From contig NZ_PJRT01000020.1 of assembly GCF_002858935.1 (NCBI RefSeq), positions 62,001-126,000 of the forward strand: a stretch of DNA of 64,000 nt, read 5' to 3'. A program made the translations under genes and the position numbers. The notes below the pieces were generated by a model that did no database searches, was not told the DNA's origin, and saw only the letters and a program-made list of their open reading frames with translations. Origin of the DNA: Pantoea endophytica (GTDB taxonomy: Bacteria; Pseudomonadota; Gammaproteobacteria; Enterobacterales; Enterobacteriaceae). This document shows, one piece after another, positions 37,430 through 46,708 of the stretch. Numbering within the stretch: position 1 is the first letter of the stretch; each line of letters begins with the position of its first letter.

Positions 37430-39340
37430 GTGAGATTTCCCAACCAGCGTCTGACTCAGCTTTTCGCTGCGCTGCAAAATGAAACGCTGCCGCAGGATGA
37501 ACTGGCACGTCGCTTTTCCGTTTCAACGCGCACGGTGCGCACCGATATCACCGCGCTGAATGCGCTGCTGGAACAACATGGCGCGCAGTTTGTGCTGGCG
37601 CGCGGCGCGGGATATCAACTCAAAATTGACGATGCGGCGCGCTTTGGCCGCTTACAGCAAGAGAGCGCGACGCCTCTGCGCGTACCGCGTACCTCGCAGG
37701 AGCGCGTGCGCTATCTGCTGACGCGCTTTCTGACTGCGGCGTATTCGATCAAGCTGGAAGATCTGTCCGAAGAGTGGTTTGTCAGCCGCGCCACGCTGCA
37801 AAGCGATATGGCAGAAGTGCGCGAATGGCTGGGCCGCTATCACCTCAATATCGAAACCAAACCGCATTATGGCATGAAGCTGTTTGGCAGCGAGGCGGCG
37901 ATCCGCACCTGCTTAACCGACCTGCTGTGGCAGATCGATCAGGAGACGCCGGACAGCCCGCTGCTGACGGTAGAAGCGCTGCACAGCGGCATTCTGGCGC
38001 AGCTCGAACCTTTGCTGCAACAGTGCTTCGCCCAGCACGCCATTCGCCTCAGCGATGAAGGCGACCGCTATCTGCAAATCTACTGCGCGGTGGCGGTACG
38101 ACGCATCAGCGAAGGTTTCCCGCTCAACGATCCGGGTGCGGAAGATGTGGGCGAGGAAGTGCGCGAGGCGGCGCACGATCTGATTAACCTGATGCGTCCG
38201 CTGGTCGGCAAACCGATTTCACAGGCGGAAGAGAACTGGCTGCGGGTCAACATCGCCGCACGCCAGATTCAGGCGCTGGCACCGAGCACCATTAACGCTG
38301 ACGACGCCGATGCGCTGGTCGATTACCTGCTAAATTACATCAACACCCATTACAACTATCGGCTGCAGCACGATGAGCAGCTGCGCGCCGATCTGCTCAC
38401 CCATATCAAAACCATGATCACGCGGGTGCGCTACCAAATCCATATCCCCAATCCGCTGTTGAGCAACATCAAACAGCACTATCCAATGGCCTACGATGTG
38501 ACGCTGGCGGCGGTGACCAGCTGGGGTAAATACACCCCTTACACTATCAGTGAGAACGAGATCGGTTTTCTGGTGCTGCACATTGGTGTTGGGCTGGAGA
38601 GGCATTACGACGTCGGCTATCAGCGCCATCCACAGGTGCTGCTGGTGTGCGACAGCGGCAACTCCACGCTGCGCATGATTGAGGCGCTGCTGCTGCGCAA
38701 ATACCCGCAATTGGTGGTGACGGCGCGGCTGTCGCAGCGCGACTATGAACTGCGCGAGCATATCGATGAAGACTTCGTGATCTCCACCGCGCGGCTCAGC
38801 GAGAAGAACAAGCCGATTGCGGTGATGTCGCCATTCCCAACCGAGTTCCAGCTGGAGCAGCTCGGCAAGTTGGTGCTGGTGGATCGCACGCGCCCGTACA
38901 TGCTGGAGAAGTACTTCGACGCGCAGCACTTTATGGTGCTGGATAAGCCGATGACGCAGTCAGAGCTGTTCCGCCTGTTGTGCTATCAGCTGGAGAGCGA
39001 AGGTTTTGTCGATGCGGATTTTTATCCGTCGGTTGAGGAGCGCGAAGCGATTGTCAGCACCCTGCTCGGCGAAGGCATCGCGCTGCCGCATTCACTCGGA
39101 CTGCTGGCGCAGAAAACCGTGGTCTACACGGTGCTGGCGCCGCATGGCGTGAGCTGGGGCGAGGAGACAGCATCGGTGATTTTCCTGCTGGCGATCAGCA
39201 AGAGTGAATACGAAGAGGCGATGGCGATTTACGATCTGTTCGTCACCTTCCTGCGCGAAAGGGCGATGACGCGGCTGCGTGATTGCGCGGATTTTGTCAG
39301 TTTTAAAGCGGTGGCGATCGATTGTTTGAGTCGGCTGTAA
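37430..39340 (+). CDS. PRD-containing transcription regulator with EIIB and EIIA modules (MtlR/BglG type)
   Basis: 636-residue regulator. The N-terminus is a winged HTH (ELARRFSVSTRTVRTDITAL). Two PRDs follow; PRD2 keeps histidines ~325 (LLTHIKTMI) and ~384 (LVLHIGVGLERH). Next come an EIIB-like domain with Cys ~407 (LLVCDSGNST) and an EIIA-fructose/mannitol-type domain with His ~554 (GIALPHSLG). It lacks a sigma-54 activator domain, unlike Salmonella DgaR. Such proteins sense sugar flux by PTS phosphorylation and usually activate the adjacent operon. The start is GTG, preceded by AGGTGAGG. Last gene of the cluster. Confidence 0.9.
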   Translation: MRFPNQRLTQLFAALQNETLPQDELARRFSVSTRTVRTDITALNALLEQHGAQFVLARGAGYQLKIDDAARFGRLQQESATPLRVPRTSQERVRYLLTRFLTAAYSIKLEDLSEEWFVSRATLQSDMAEVREWLGRYHLNIETKPHYGMKLFGSEAAIRTCLTDLLWQIDQETPDSPLLTVEALHSGILAQLEPLLQQCFAQHAIRLSDEGDRYLQIYCAVAVRRISEGFPLNDPGAEDVGEEVREAAHDLINLMRPLVGKPISQAEENWLRVNIAARQIQALAPSTINADDADALVDYLLNYINTHYNYRLQHDEQLRADLLTHIKTMITRVRYQIHIPNPLLSNIKQHYPMAYDVTLAAVTSWGKYTPYTISENEIGFLVLHIGVGLERHYDVGYQRHPQVLLVCDSGNSTLRMIEALLLRKYPQLVVTARLSQRDYELREHIDEDFVISTARLSEKNKPIAVMSPFPTEFQLEQLGKLVLVDRTRPYMLEKYFDAQHFMVLDKPMTQSELFRLLCYQLESEGFVDADFYPSVEEREAIVSTLLGEGIALPHSLGLLAQKTVVYTVLAPHGVSWGEETASVIFLLAISKSEYEEAMAIYDLFVTFLRERAMTRLRDCADFVSFKAVAIDCLSRL

Positions 39341-39352
39341 GGGTTGTGCGTG

Positions 39353-39510
39353 CTGTCCCCCATCCCGGCCTTCCCCCGCAAGCGGGGGAAGGAGATGCAG
39401 CTTCATCACTAACATGTGGCAGCATCTTCCTCCCCATGCAGCTTCATCACTAACATGTGGCAGCATCTTCCTCCCCCATTTATGGGGGAGGACCGAGGAG
39501 GGGGAAACCC
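39353..39510. repeat. REP-like element with a 41-bp exact tandem duplication
   Basis: A hairpin TTCCCCCGCAAGCGGGGGAA (39371-39390) and a terminal hairpin CCTCCCCCATTTATGGGGGA (about 39470-39489) flank two exact copies of a 41-base unit, 39395-39435 and 39436-39476. Each unit contains CTTCATCACTAACATGTGG. The outer sequences (CCCATCCCGG ... GGACCGAGGAGGGGG) are also complementary, so the whole folds on itself. It lies between the regulator gene and yhaJ, both of which end in it. Confidence 0.8.
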
Positions 39511-39518
39511 CGCACAAT

Positions 39519-40418
39519 CTACCCACGCTTCGCCAGTAACCTCGGAATCTCACGCAGACACCAGGCTTTGGCTTCGCCCATGCTGTCGCGGCGCCACGCC
39601 ATAATAATGTCCACTTCGCGCGTATACTCGGCGCTCACCACGCGTAAACGACCTTCGGCGATATCCTGCTCTACCATCGGATACGGCATGGTCGCCACAC
39701 CCAAACCGGCCAGCAGCGCGCGGCGTTTATCATCCATGCTGCTAACCGTCAGACGCTGCTGCTTATCCAGCAACTGCACCGTCAGCACTGGGCGCTCGCG
39801 CGCGGTGTCCGCCACCGCGATGCCGCGATACTTCACGCGCGTCACTTCTGATAGCGGCTCAGCTTCCTGATGAATGGGATGATCCGGGCTGGCAACGTAG
39901 ACGCTCATCGTGCTGTACAGCTTGCGGGTGTTGATTTCGGTTGAGGCGCGGAAGTGCATATCCGGGGCAATCACGATATCGGCGCGGCCCTGTTCCAGCC
40001 GCTCCCAGGCGCCGGCTAACACTTCCGTGATCAGCGAAATCTGCGTATTGGCTTTTTCTGACAGCTTCTCAACCAGCGGGAATAAACGCTCGGAAGGCAC
40101 CAGCGCCTCGGCAACAATGGTGAGATGCGTTTCCCAACCGCGCGCCAGCGCTTCGGCATCGGTGGTGAGCTTATCGGCGGCCTCCAGCAGCACGCGGCCC
40201 CGTTCCAGCAGCATGCGGCCCACGTTGGTGAACTTGGTGCGGTGGCCGGAACGGTCAAACAGCACCACATCCAGCTCCTCTTCCAGCTTCTGCATGGTGT
40301 AACTCAGCGCGGAAGGGACGCGACCCAGTTCATCGGCCGCAGCGGCAAAGCTGCCACGACGGTCAATAGCATCCATCACACGTAAAGCTTCAAGGGTTAA
40401 CGCGCGGTCTTTTGCCAT
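39519..40418 (-). CDS. yhaJ: YhaJ, LysR-family transcription regulator
   Basis: 299-residue LysR-type regulator. The N-terminal winged HTH (~residues 5-65) contains AIDRRGSFAAAADELGRVPS and SALSYTMQKLEEELDVVLFD. The rest is the effector-binding domain. In E. coli YhaJ responds to aromatic compounds such as nitrotoluene derivatives, controls yhaK and, in pathogens, affects virulence genes. It is divergent from yhaK across 129 bases, where both promoters and its binding site should lie. First gene of the right synteny block. Confidence 0.92.
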   Translation of the reverse strand: MAKDRALTLEALRVMDAIDRRGSFAAAADELGRVPSALSYTMQKLEEELDVVLFDRSGHRTKFTNVGRMLLERGRVLLEAADKLTTDAEALARGWETHLTIVAEALVPSERLFPLVEKLSEKANTQISLITEVLAGAWERLEQGRADIVIAPDMHFRASTEINTRKLYSTMSVYVASPDHPIHQEAEPLSEVTRVKYRGIAVADTARERPVLTVQLLDKQQRLTVSSMDDKRRALLAGLGVATMPYPMVEQDIAEGRLRVVSAEYTREVDIIMAWRRDSMGEAKAWCLREIPRLLAKRG

Positions 40419-40547
40419 GCCGATTCTCTGTCAGTAAATTTGAACATGCCAGGCAGATTAACTGGCTTACAATCCGGCGTCCAGACTTTTACCATAATCC
40501 TATCAAGCCTGCGGTCGGTTCTCACCGCAGCGCGTCGGAGGATTATC

Positions 40548-41249
40548 ATGATGACAACCCGCTGCGCGTCCGCATGTGGCCAGGCCGATTTCGGTTGGTT
40601 GCAGGCGCGCTACAGCTTCTCATTTGGCCACTATTTCGATCCAAAATTAATGGGTTATGCGTCGCTGCGCGTACTCAACCAGGAAATTCTGGCACCGGGC
40701 GCCGCATTCCAGCCGCGCAGTTATCCGCAGGTCGATGTGCTGAATCTGGTGTTGCAGGGTGAAGCCGAGTATCGCGACAGCGAAGGCAATCATCTGGTGG
40801 CGCGTGAAGGCGAGGCGATGCTGCTCTCTGCGCGTCAGGGCGTGAATTACAGTGAAATTAACATCAGCAAAGATCGCCCGTTAACCCGCATGCAACTGTG
40901 GCTGGCGGCCTGTCCGGAACGTGAAAACCCGCTGTTGCAGAAGCTCGACCTGCCGCAACAAACCAGCGTACTGATCGCCTCGCCCGATGGCGCGCAGGGC
41001 AGCCTGCAGCTGCGCCAGCAGGTTTGGGTGCATCAGGTGACGCTAGCGCCGGGCGAGCAGTACACGGTGAAATTGCACGGACCGCGCGCTTACCTGCAAT
41101 CGATCCATGGTTCGCTGGATGTGCAGGCCAGCAGCGCCAACCAGCAGCCGCTAGGCTGCGGCGACGGCGCGTTTCTCAGCGATGAGAACCAGATTAACCT
41201 GCAGGCCAGAACGCCGCTGCGCGCGCTGGTGATTGACCTTCCCGCCTAA
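40548..41249 (+). CDS. yhaK: YhaK, pirin-family bicupin protein
   Basis: 233-residue cytosolic pirin-like protein, the same length as E. coli YhaK. Its start MMTTRCASACGQADFGWLQA and the block ARYSFSFGHYFDPKLMGYAS match the E. coli protein. E. coli YhaK reacts to oxidants and chloride but its reaction is unknown. The pirin metal-binding histidine set is incomplete, as in E. coli YhaK. The ATG at 40548 has GGAGGA upstream; a longer frame adds 36 residues without support. Divergent from yhaJ, its likely regulator. Confidence 0.94.
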   Translation: MMTTRCASACGQADFGWLQARYSFSFGHYFDPKLMGYASLRVLNQEILAPGAAFQPRSYPQVDVLNLVLQGEAEYRDSEGNHLVAREGEAMLLSARQGVNYSEINISKDRPLTRMQLWLAACPERENPLLQKLDLPQQTSVLIASPDGAQGSLQLRQQVWVHQVTLAPGEQYTVKLHGPRAYLQSIHGSLDVQASSANQQPLGCGDGAFLSDENQINLQARTPLRALVIDLPA

Positions 41250-41260
41250 CCCTCACGCAC

Positions 41261-41286
41261 AAAAAAGGGCGACCGAAGTCGCCCTG
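41261..41286 (-). terminator. terminator after dolP (minus strand)
   Basis: Hairpin AGGGCGAC / GTCGCCCT. On the minus strand it is followed by six T residues, so it ends dolP; on the plus strand it lies 16 bases after yhaK and may help there. Confidence 0.82.
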
Positions 41287-41303
41287 ATGCTTTGCTGCAA
41301 CGC

Positions 41304-41876
41304 TTATTTGAGAATGGTGAAGGCCGTAGTCACGTGCTTCACGCCGCTCACCCGGCTGGCAACATCGGCCGCCGCCTTCGCTTCTTCTGCAGTAACCAGT
41401 CCTAACAGGAACACTTCACCGTTTTCGGTGGTCACTTTCACGTTGGAGGATTTCACCTGATCGCTGCCCAGCAGCTGCGAGCGGATTTTGGTGGTGATCC
41501 AGGTATCCGATGACGAGGTGCCGAGGCTGACTTTCTGTCCATTACGGATTTCGTTATACACCTCGGTGGCTCCATCAACGCCCATGGCGATCTGTTTGGC
41601 ACGGCTTGCCAGATCCGGGGTTGGCGACTGGCCGGTTAGCAGTACTTTGCCCTGATAAGCGGTGACAACCACGCGCGCCTGGTTTTTGATCTGTTCATCT
41701 TTTGCCAGTGCGTTCGAGACGCGCAGCTCCAGCGTACCGTCATCGACCTGCGTGCCCACGGTGCGCGGATCAGTGGCGGTTTTGGTGGCGACGGCCGCGC
41801 CGCCGGCCACCACGGCAACACAACCTTGCAGCAGCATGGCGGTTAAGAGAATGGCGACAGCGTTCAATGCTTTCAT
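41304..41876 (-). CDS. dolP: DolP (YraP), outer-membrane BON-domain lipoprotein
   Basis: 190-residue lipoprotein of the outer membrane that supports envelope integrity, binds anionic lipid at division sites and helps the BAM complex. The lipobox is LLQGC, with Cys at ~19. Two BON domains follow (~45-115 and ~125-190), with VLLTGQSPTPDLASRAKQ and VFLLGLVTAEEAKAAADVAS. The ATG at 41876 has AAGGAG upstream; six extra codons upstream are not supported. It follows diaA after 14 bases in the lpoA-yraN-diaA-dolP run, as in E. coli. Confidence 0.96.
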   Translation of the reverse strand: MKALNAVAILLTAMLLQGCVAVVAGGAAVATKTATDPRTVGTQVDDGTLELRVSNALAKDEQIKNQARVVVTAYQGKVLLTGQSPTPDLASRAKQIAMGVDGATEVYNEIRNGQKVSLGTSSSDTWITTKIRSQLLGSDQVKSSNVKVTTENGEVFLLGLVTAEEAKAAADVASRVSGVKHVTTAFTILK

Positions 41877-41890
41877 TTGAGCTCCTTCAG

Positions 41891-42478
41891 TCATTCCTGG
41901 TGTGGGAATAAAGTGTTATCAATCAAATCGCACAGGCAGTTCAGCGTCAGCATATGCATTTCCTGAATGCGCGCACTGCGATGTGATGGAATGCGAATTT
42001 CCACATCATGCGGACCGAGCAGGCCCGCCAGCTCACCGCCGTCGTGGCCGGTTAACGCAACGATGGTCATATCGCGGGTAACCGCAGCTTCAACCGCTTT
42101 GACGATATCGCGGGTGTTGCCACGGGTGGAAATGGCCAGCAGCACATCACCAGCCTGACCAAGCGCTCGAACCTGCTTGGCGTAGATTTCATCGTGCAGA
42201 CGATCGTTACCAATCGCCGTCAGCATCACATTATCAGCGCTCAGCGCCAGCGCAGGCAGGCTAGGGCGCTCTGTCTCGAAACGGTTAATCATGCTGGCGG
42301 CAAAATGCTGGGCATTCGCCGACGACGCACCGTTACCGCAGCTAAGGATTTTGTTACCGTTAAGCAGCGACTGCACCAGCGTCATCGCGGCGCGGGAAAT
42401 CGCATCGGGCAGCGCTTCGGCTGCGGCGATTTGGGTCTGAATACTTTCGGTAAAACACGCTTTAATTCTGTCCTGCAC
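41891..42478 (-). CDS. diaA: DiaA, DnaA initiator-associating protein
   Basis: 195-residue SIS-domain protein that forms tetramers, binds several DnaA molecules and promotes timely initiation at oriC. The phosphosugar-binding-type loop reads [18 protein letters not shown]; other SIS parts are [18 protein letters not shown] and [15 protein letters not shown]. It lies between yraN and dolP on the minus strand, with 14-base gaps on both sides, typical of one operon. Confidence 0.97.
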   Translation of the reverse strand: MQDRIKACFTESIQTQIAAAEALPDAISRAAMTLVQSLLNGNKILSCGNGASSANAQHFAASMINRFETERPSLPALALSADNVMLTAIGNDRLHDEIYAKQVRALGQAGDVLLAISTRGNTRDIVKAVEAAVTRDMTIVALTGHDGGELAGLLGPHDVEIRIPSHRSARIQEMHMLTLNCLCDLIDNTLFPHQE

Positions 42479-42492
42479 AAGACCACCTGGTT

Positions 42493-42888
42493 CTATCCAT
42501 CGGCATTAAAGGCATCGGGCAGCCACTCCAGCTCACGCCCGGTAATGGCAATGATGTCAAAACGGCAATTCACCGTATCAAAACTGCCGCCACGCGCCAG
42601 CAACCAGAGCGCGGCGGCACGCAGCAGCTTTTGTTGTTTCTGGCGCGTTACGCTGGCGGCGGCACCGCCGTAGCGCGCATCGCGTCTATAGCGCACTTCA
42701 ACAAATACCCAGCAATCGGCGTCGCGCATAATCAGGTCAATTTCCCCGCTGCGACAGCGTACATTGCTGGCAAACCACTGCAGCCCGGCGCGCTCCAGAT
42801 AGCGACGCGCCAGTTGTTCCTGCTCAGCGCCAATGCGCTGGCGGTTTACTGCACCGGAACGATCTGTCCCTGACGATACTGGTTCCAT
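42493..42888 (-). CDS. yraN: YraN, UPF0102 family protein (endonuclease-like fold)
   Basis: 131-residue protein of UPF0102, whose fold resembles Holliday-junction resolvases and restriction endonucleases; the activity is not established. The nuclease-like core is visible as [22 protein letters not shown], split around the acidic E and D residues and the ExK/ExR position (VFVEVRYR). The ATG at 42888 gives exactly the E. coli length and has AGGAAG six bases upstream. This start lies inside the end of lpoA (43-base same-strand overlap). A TTG 24 bases further upstream is less likely. Confidence 0.92.
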   Translation of the reverse strand: MEPVSSGTDRSGAVNRQRIGAEQEQLARRYLERAGLQWFASNVRCRSGEIDLIMRDADCWVFVEVRYRRDARYGGAAASVTRQKQQKLLRAAALWLLARGGSFDTVNCRFDIIAITGRELEWLPDAFNADG

Positions 42889-44864
42889 GCCAACTTCCTG
42901 TTGATCACGCAATCCGTGTCGGCGTTCAGCTTGCCGGTGTTGCCATCAATGGCAAAGCCAGGCACCTGACGCATCTGGTTAAAGTTATTCGCCAGCGTCC
43001 AGGCATCAATGCCCATAGCGTAGAGGCGAACCAGCGAATAATCGTTGTTGAACGACTTCGCCGCCTGCTGCATTAAGCCCGGATTGCTACCGGACAGCAG
43101 CGGAATATCGCTGAACTGCAGGCCATCCATCTCCAGACGGAAGTCCGGGCCTGCACCCGCCTGCGCACTGCGTGAGCTGGCGTACAGCGCGGTGTTGTTG
43201 CGGCTGCTGGTGCGCATCGCAATCATCGGCTTGATCAGCTGCAGCTCATCCTGGCTGGCGACGATGTACACCGCATCCACGCTACCGCTGCTGGCATCGG
43301 CCGTTGGCGCCGGTGCGCTGGTTTGCGGTGCAGGAATCGTCAGGCCAGCAATCGCCACGCTCTGCGATTGCGCAGGCTCAACGTTGAGCGGCGTGCCGCT
43401 TAACGCGATACCCGCACCGCTGTTGATGCCTTGCTTGAGTTCGCCGACGCCGCCAAAACGCTGCTGCAGTACGGTTGAGCCACCCAGCGTTTGCCACTCT
43501 TGCGCGAACGCTTTGCTGATACGGTCGCCATAACTGCTGCGCGGCACCAGCAATAATGGCTGGCGTTTGCCTTGCTCGTAGATATGGTGCGCGGCATCGC
43601 GTGCTTCGTCTTCAGGAGAAAGCGCAAAGTAACAAATATTCGGATGGTTCTGGATCTGTTCTGGCTCGTTCAGGGCCAACACGTTAAGCGGCGTGTTGCT
43701 ATTGGCGACGGTTTCAACGTCATTTTTTAGAAGCGGGCCGACCACCAGCGTGGCGCCATCTTGCTGCGCCTGCTGCATCACCTGCGCAATCGGCTGGCTA
43801 CTGGTGTCATACACTTTCACCTGCGCATTGCTGTTGCCCTGTGGGGCGGCGGGTTGTGCGGCTGGCTGTGACTGCTCGGTTTGCGGCGGTGTGTTACCTG
43901 CAACGGCGGGGCTGACCACGCTATTGGCGTCCGCTGGCGGCTGTGCGCTGGCATCGGCTGTATTAGCCTCAGGAGCGGCTTGCGGTGCCGGTGCATTGAG
44001 CACGCCATTGCGCGCATCGGTGAAGCCTTTCTGAATCGCATTGGCAAACACCTGCGCCTGGCCGTTAAGCGGCAGCAGCAGCGCGATGGTATTGGTCGAC
44101 GCTTTGGTGAAGTTCTGCACCTGGCTGAGCTGGGTTGGCAGTGTCTTCGCGCCTGGGTTCTGCGGATAACGCGTCTGCCAGTCCTGAATCGCCGCTTTCA
44201 ACATTTGTGGGTCCTGGCTGTTTGCGCGCCAGGTATTCAGCAGATCGAGCCAGCCCTGCAGGGTATTTTCATCAGCATTGATCACCAGGCTGTTGATCTG
44301 ATCCTGGGTCATCTGCGTCAGCGCTTGCCAGGTTGCATCGATATTGCTTTGGTGATCGGCACCTTTCAGCAGCGGCTCCTGCGCTATATAGGCACGCAGC
44401 AGCGAGAGTGAAGGGCGATTCTGTGCCGCCGCGATTTGCAGCGCGTAGTAACGCACCTGCTGGTCCTGCGACAGGCCGCCGCTTTTCACCTGGCCCAGCA
44501 GCTGTTGCGCACCGGTGTAATCCTGCTGCCCAATCTGCATCTGCGCGCGCAGCAGCAGCAGTTCTTGCTGTTGCACTTCGCTTAACTGCTGCGGCAATTG
44601 ATTGAGCTGATTCGCCGCCTGCGGATACTTTCCTTCCTTCAACAGGGCACGGATGGCAAGTAATTGCCAGTCGGTCTTGCTATCATCGCTGCTTTGCTGC
44701 ACCTGCTGCAGATAATAGTCAGACCGGCCAGTCGCAGGACCCTGAATATTGACGTTAGAGGTTTGTTGCGGTCCCTGACCACTACAGGCGGCTAAAATCA
44801 GCCCAGCGAGAAGAACAGGTACTAAGCGTCCTGCTTTATGACGTACGACTTTTGAAGGAAGCAT
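42846..44864 (-). CDS. lpoA: LpoA, outer-membrane lipoprotein activator of PBP1A
   Basis: 672-residue lipoprotein that reaches through the periplasm to stimulate the peptidoglycan synthase PBP1A. The signal peptide ends in the lipobox LILAAC (Cys ~27). The N-terminal helical TPR-like domain (~45-260) is Gln-rich. A low-complexity Ala/Pro/Gln linker (~300-370, with PAAQPAAPQ) joins the C-terminal domain, which resembles periplasmic amino-acid-binding proteins. The ATG at 44864 is the family start ([20 protein letters not shown]). Divergent from rsmI, as in E. coli. Confidence 0.96.
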   Translation of the reverse strand: MLPSKVVRHKAGRLVPVLLAGLILAACSGQGPQQTSNVNIQGPATGRSDYYLQQVQQSSDDSKTDWQLLAIRALLKEGKYPQAANQLNQLPQQLSEVQQQELLLLRAQMQIGQQDYTGAQQLLGQVKSGGLSQDQQVRYYALQIAAAQNRPSLSLLRAYIAQEPLLKGADHQSNIDATWQALTQMTQDQINSLVINADENTLQGWLDLLNTWRANSQDPQMLKAAIQDWQTRYPQNPGAKTLPTQLSQVQNFTKASTNTIALLLPLNGQAQVFANAIQKGFTDARNGVLNAPAPQAAPEANTADASAQPPADANSVVSPAVAGNTPPQTEQSQPAAQPAAPQGNSNAQVKVYDTSSQPIAQVMQQAQQDGATLVVGPLLKNDVETVANSNTPLNVLALNEPEQIQNHPNICYFALSPEDEARDAAHHIYEQGKRQPLLLVPRSSYGDRISKAFAQEWQTLGGSTVLQQRFGGVGELKQGINSGAGIALSGTPLNVEPAQSQSVAIAGLTIPAPQTSAPAPTADASSGSVDAVYIVASQDELQLIKPMIAMRTSSRNNTALYASSRSAQAGAGPDFRLEMDGLQFSDIPLLSGSNPGLMQQAAKSFNNDYSLVRLYAMGIDAWTLANNFNQMRQVPGFAIDGNTGKLNADTDCVINRKLAWNQYRQGQIVPVQ

Positions 44865-44926
44865 ACTGTATCCAGTGATGTTTTTTTCAAGATGCTCAAT
44901 ATTAAATCGGCAATTCGGATGAAACA

Positions 44927-45790
44927 ATGAAACAACTCGATCGGGCAGAGATTTCTGCCAGCACGCTCTATATCGTTCCTACCCCGATCGGTAACCTGGG
45001 TGATATCACTCAACGAGCGTTGACGGTGCTCTCAAGCGTCGATCTAGTCGCAGCGGAAGATACACGTCATACCGGGCTGTTGCTACAACATTTCGCCATC
45101 AATGCGCGACTCTTCGCACTTCACGACCACAACGAACAGCAGAAAGCTGAGGTGCTGTTAGCTAAGCTGCAAGAGGGCCAGAGCATCGCGCTGGTCTCCG
45201 ATGCCGGCACGCCGTTAATCAACGATCCCGGCTACCATTTAGTACGTCGCTGCCGTGAGGCTGGTGTGCGCGTGGTGCCGTTGCCAGGTGCCTGCGCGGC
45301 GATTACAGCATTAAGCGCGGCGGGGTTACCGTCCGATCGTTTCTGTTACGAAGGGTTTCTACCGGCCAAAAGCAAAGGACGTTGCGATGTGCTGCGCGCG
45401 CTGGGTGAAGAGCCGCGTACGCTGATTTTCTATGAATCGACCCATCGCCTGATCGATAGCCTGCAGGATATGGTCAGCGTGTGGGGCGGCGAGCGCTACG
45501 TGGTGCTGGCGCGTGAGATCACCAAAACGTGGGAATCTATTCAAGGCGCACCGGTCGGTGAACTGCTGGCGTGGGTGCAGGAAGATGAAAATCGTCGTAA
45601 AGGCGAGATGGTGCTGATTGTTGAAGGCCATAAAGCGGATGAAGAAGCGCTGCCAGCGGAGGCGTTGCGCACGCTGGCGCTACTGCAAAAAGAGCTGCCA
45701 TTGAAGAAAGCCGCTGCGCTGACGGCGGAAATTCATGGGGTGAAGAAGAACGCGCTTTATAAGTACGCGCTGGAGCAGCAAGAGGCGTGA
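44927..45790 (+). CDS. rsmI: 16S rRNA (cytidine1402-2'-O)-methyltransferase RsmI
   Basis: Tetrapyrrole-methylase-fold enzyme that methylates the ribose of C1402 in 16S rRNA. The protein has 287 residues. Signature blocks are [53 protein letters not shown] and [20 protein letters not shown]. The C-terminal helix-rich domain follows ([20 protein letters not shown]). Its stop codon is part of the -35 box of rnpB, so the two genes are packed with no free space. Confidence 0.97.
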   Translation: MKQLDRAEISASTLYIVPTPIGNLGDITQRALTVLSSVDLVAAEDTRHTGLLLQHFAINARLFALHDHNEQQKAEVLLAKLQEGQSIALVSDAGTPLINDPGYHLVRRCREAGVRVVPLPGACAAITALSAAGLPSDRFCYEGFLPAKSKGRCDVLRALGEEPRTLIFYESTHRLIDSLQDMVSVWGGERYVVLAREITKTWESIQGAPVGELLAWVQEDENRRKGEMVLIVEGHKADEEALPAEALRTLALLQKELPLKKAAALTAEIHGVKKNALYKYALEQQEA

Positions 45791-45815
45791 CAAACGCTGG
45801 CAGATCGCCTATTAT
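45787..45815 (+). promoter_or_regulatory. promoter of rnpB
   Basis: GTGACA and TATTAT are separated by exactly 17 bases, and the RNA start lies 9 bases downstream of the -10. The -35 contains the rsmI stop codon. Confidence 0.75.
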
Positions 45816-45823
45816 CCCGCGCC

Positions 45824-46202
<379 letters not shown>

Positions 46203-46210
46203 TTTTTAAA

Positions 46211-46243
46211 CACAAAACCCGCTTCGGCGGGTTTTGTGTTTTC
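46211..46243 (+). terminator. intrinsic terminator after rnpB
   Basis: Hairpin ACAAAACCCGC / GCGGGTTTTGT with a TTCG-type loop followed by GTTTTCT, eight bases after the mature end of the RNA. Confidence 0.92.
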
Positions 46244-46261
46244 TGGGGCTTGTGCGTGCTG

Positions 46262-46358
46262 GTCCTCATCCTAACCTTCTCACGCAGGCGGGAGCGAGCG
46301 ATCTTTCAAACCGCAATAAACAGTTCCCTCTCCTGTGGGAGAGGGCTAGGGTGAGGGC
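46262..46358. repeat. REP-like element after rnpB
   Basis: CCTCATCCTAACCTTCTC on the left and GAGAGGGCTAGGGTGAGGG on the right are complementary ends enclosing two small hairpins (one is CCCTCTCCTGTGGGAGAGGG). The vocabulary is that of the mpl-darP element at 29015-29133. Confidence 0.7.
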
Positions 46359-46515
46359 ATCAGTCTAATAACATTAATTAAACGCCTCCACGTAAAGAAA
46401 TGAAAATCCCTGAAAACATTACTGCCGCTATGCCAGAATAAGCGCGTGTTTAACTACTGAGGACAAATTTAATCCACACTGACGAGAAGCAACAACGTGG
46501 ATAAGTTGTAATTTT

Positions 46516-46614
46516 ATGGACAAAATGTTTGCGTCAAATAAGGCTTCACTCTCCTCCTCTCTCTCTGAATCAAACTGCTCAATCTGCGATCAGCACTGGC
46601 GCTTCGCGCTTTAG
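46516..46614 (+). CDS. putative 32-residue leader peptide upstream of mdtJI (MdtU-like)
   Basis: A short open frame starts at ATG 46516, with a second ATG three codons later, and encodes 32 residues. It has a Ser-rich middle (ASLSSSLSESNCSICDQ) and ends DQHWRFAL. It stops 94 bases before mdtJ. E. coli mdtJI has an upstream small frame, mdtU, reported to mediate spermidine-dependent expression; position and size fit, but I cannot compare sequences here. The ribosome site is weak. A hairpin CACGC / GCGTG (46658-46675) followed by a T-rich stretch lies between it and mdtJ. Confidence 0.5.
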   Translation: MDKMFASNKASLSSSLSESNCSICDQHWRFAL

Positions 46615-46708
46615 TTCCGTTCTCTCCTATTCCGACCTTTTAATTTAACTTTGCTAACACGCCTATTTTCGCGTGGGTGGCGTTTATTTCTCGTTCAGGA
46701 GAGAAATC

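Noticed and set aside
37430..39340. Sigma-54-dependent activator (DgaR/LevR type)
   Set aside because: No AAA+ Walker motif or GAFTGA loop; domain order is HTH-PRD-PRD-EIIB-EIIA.
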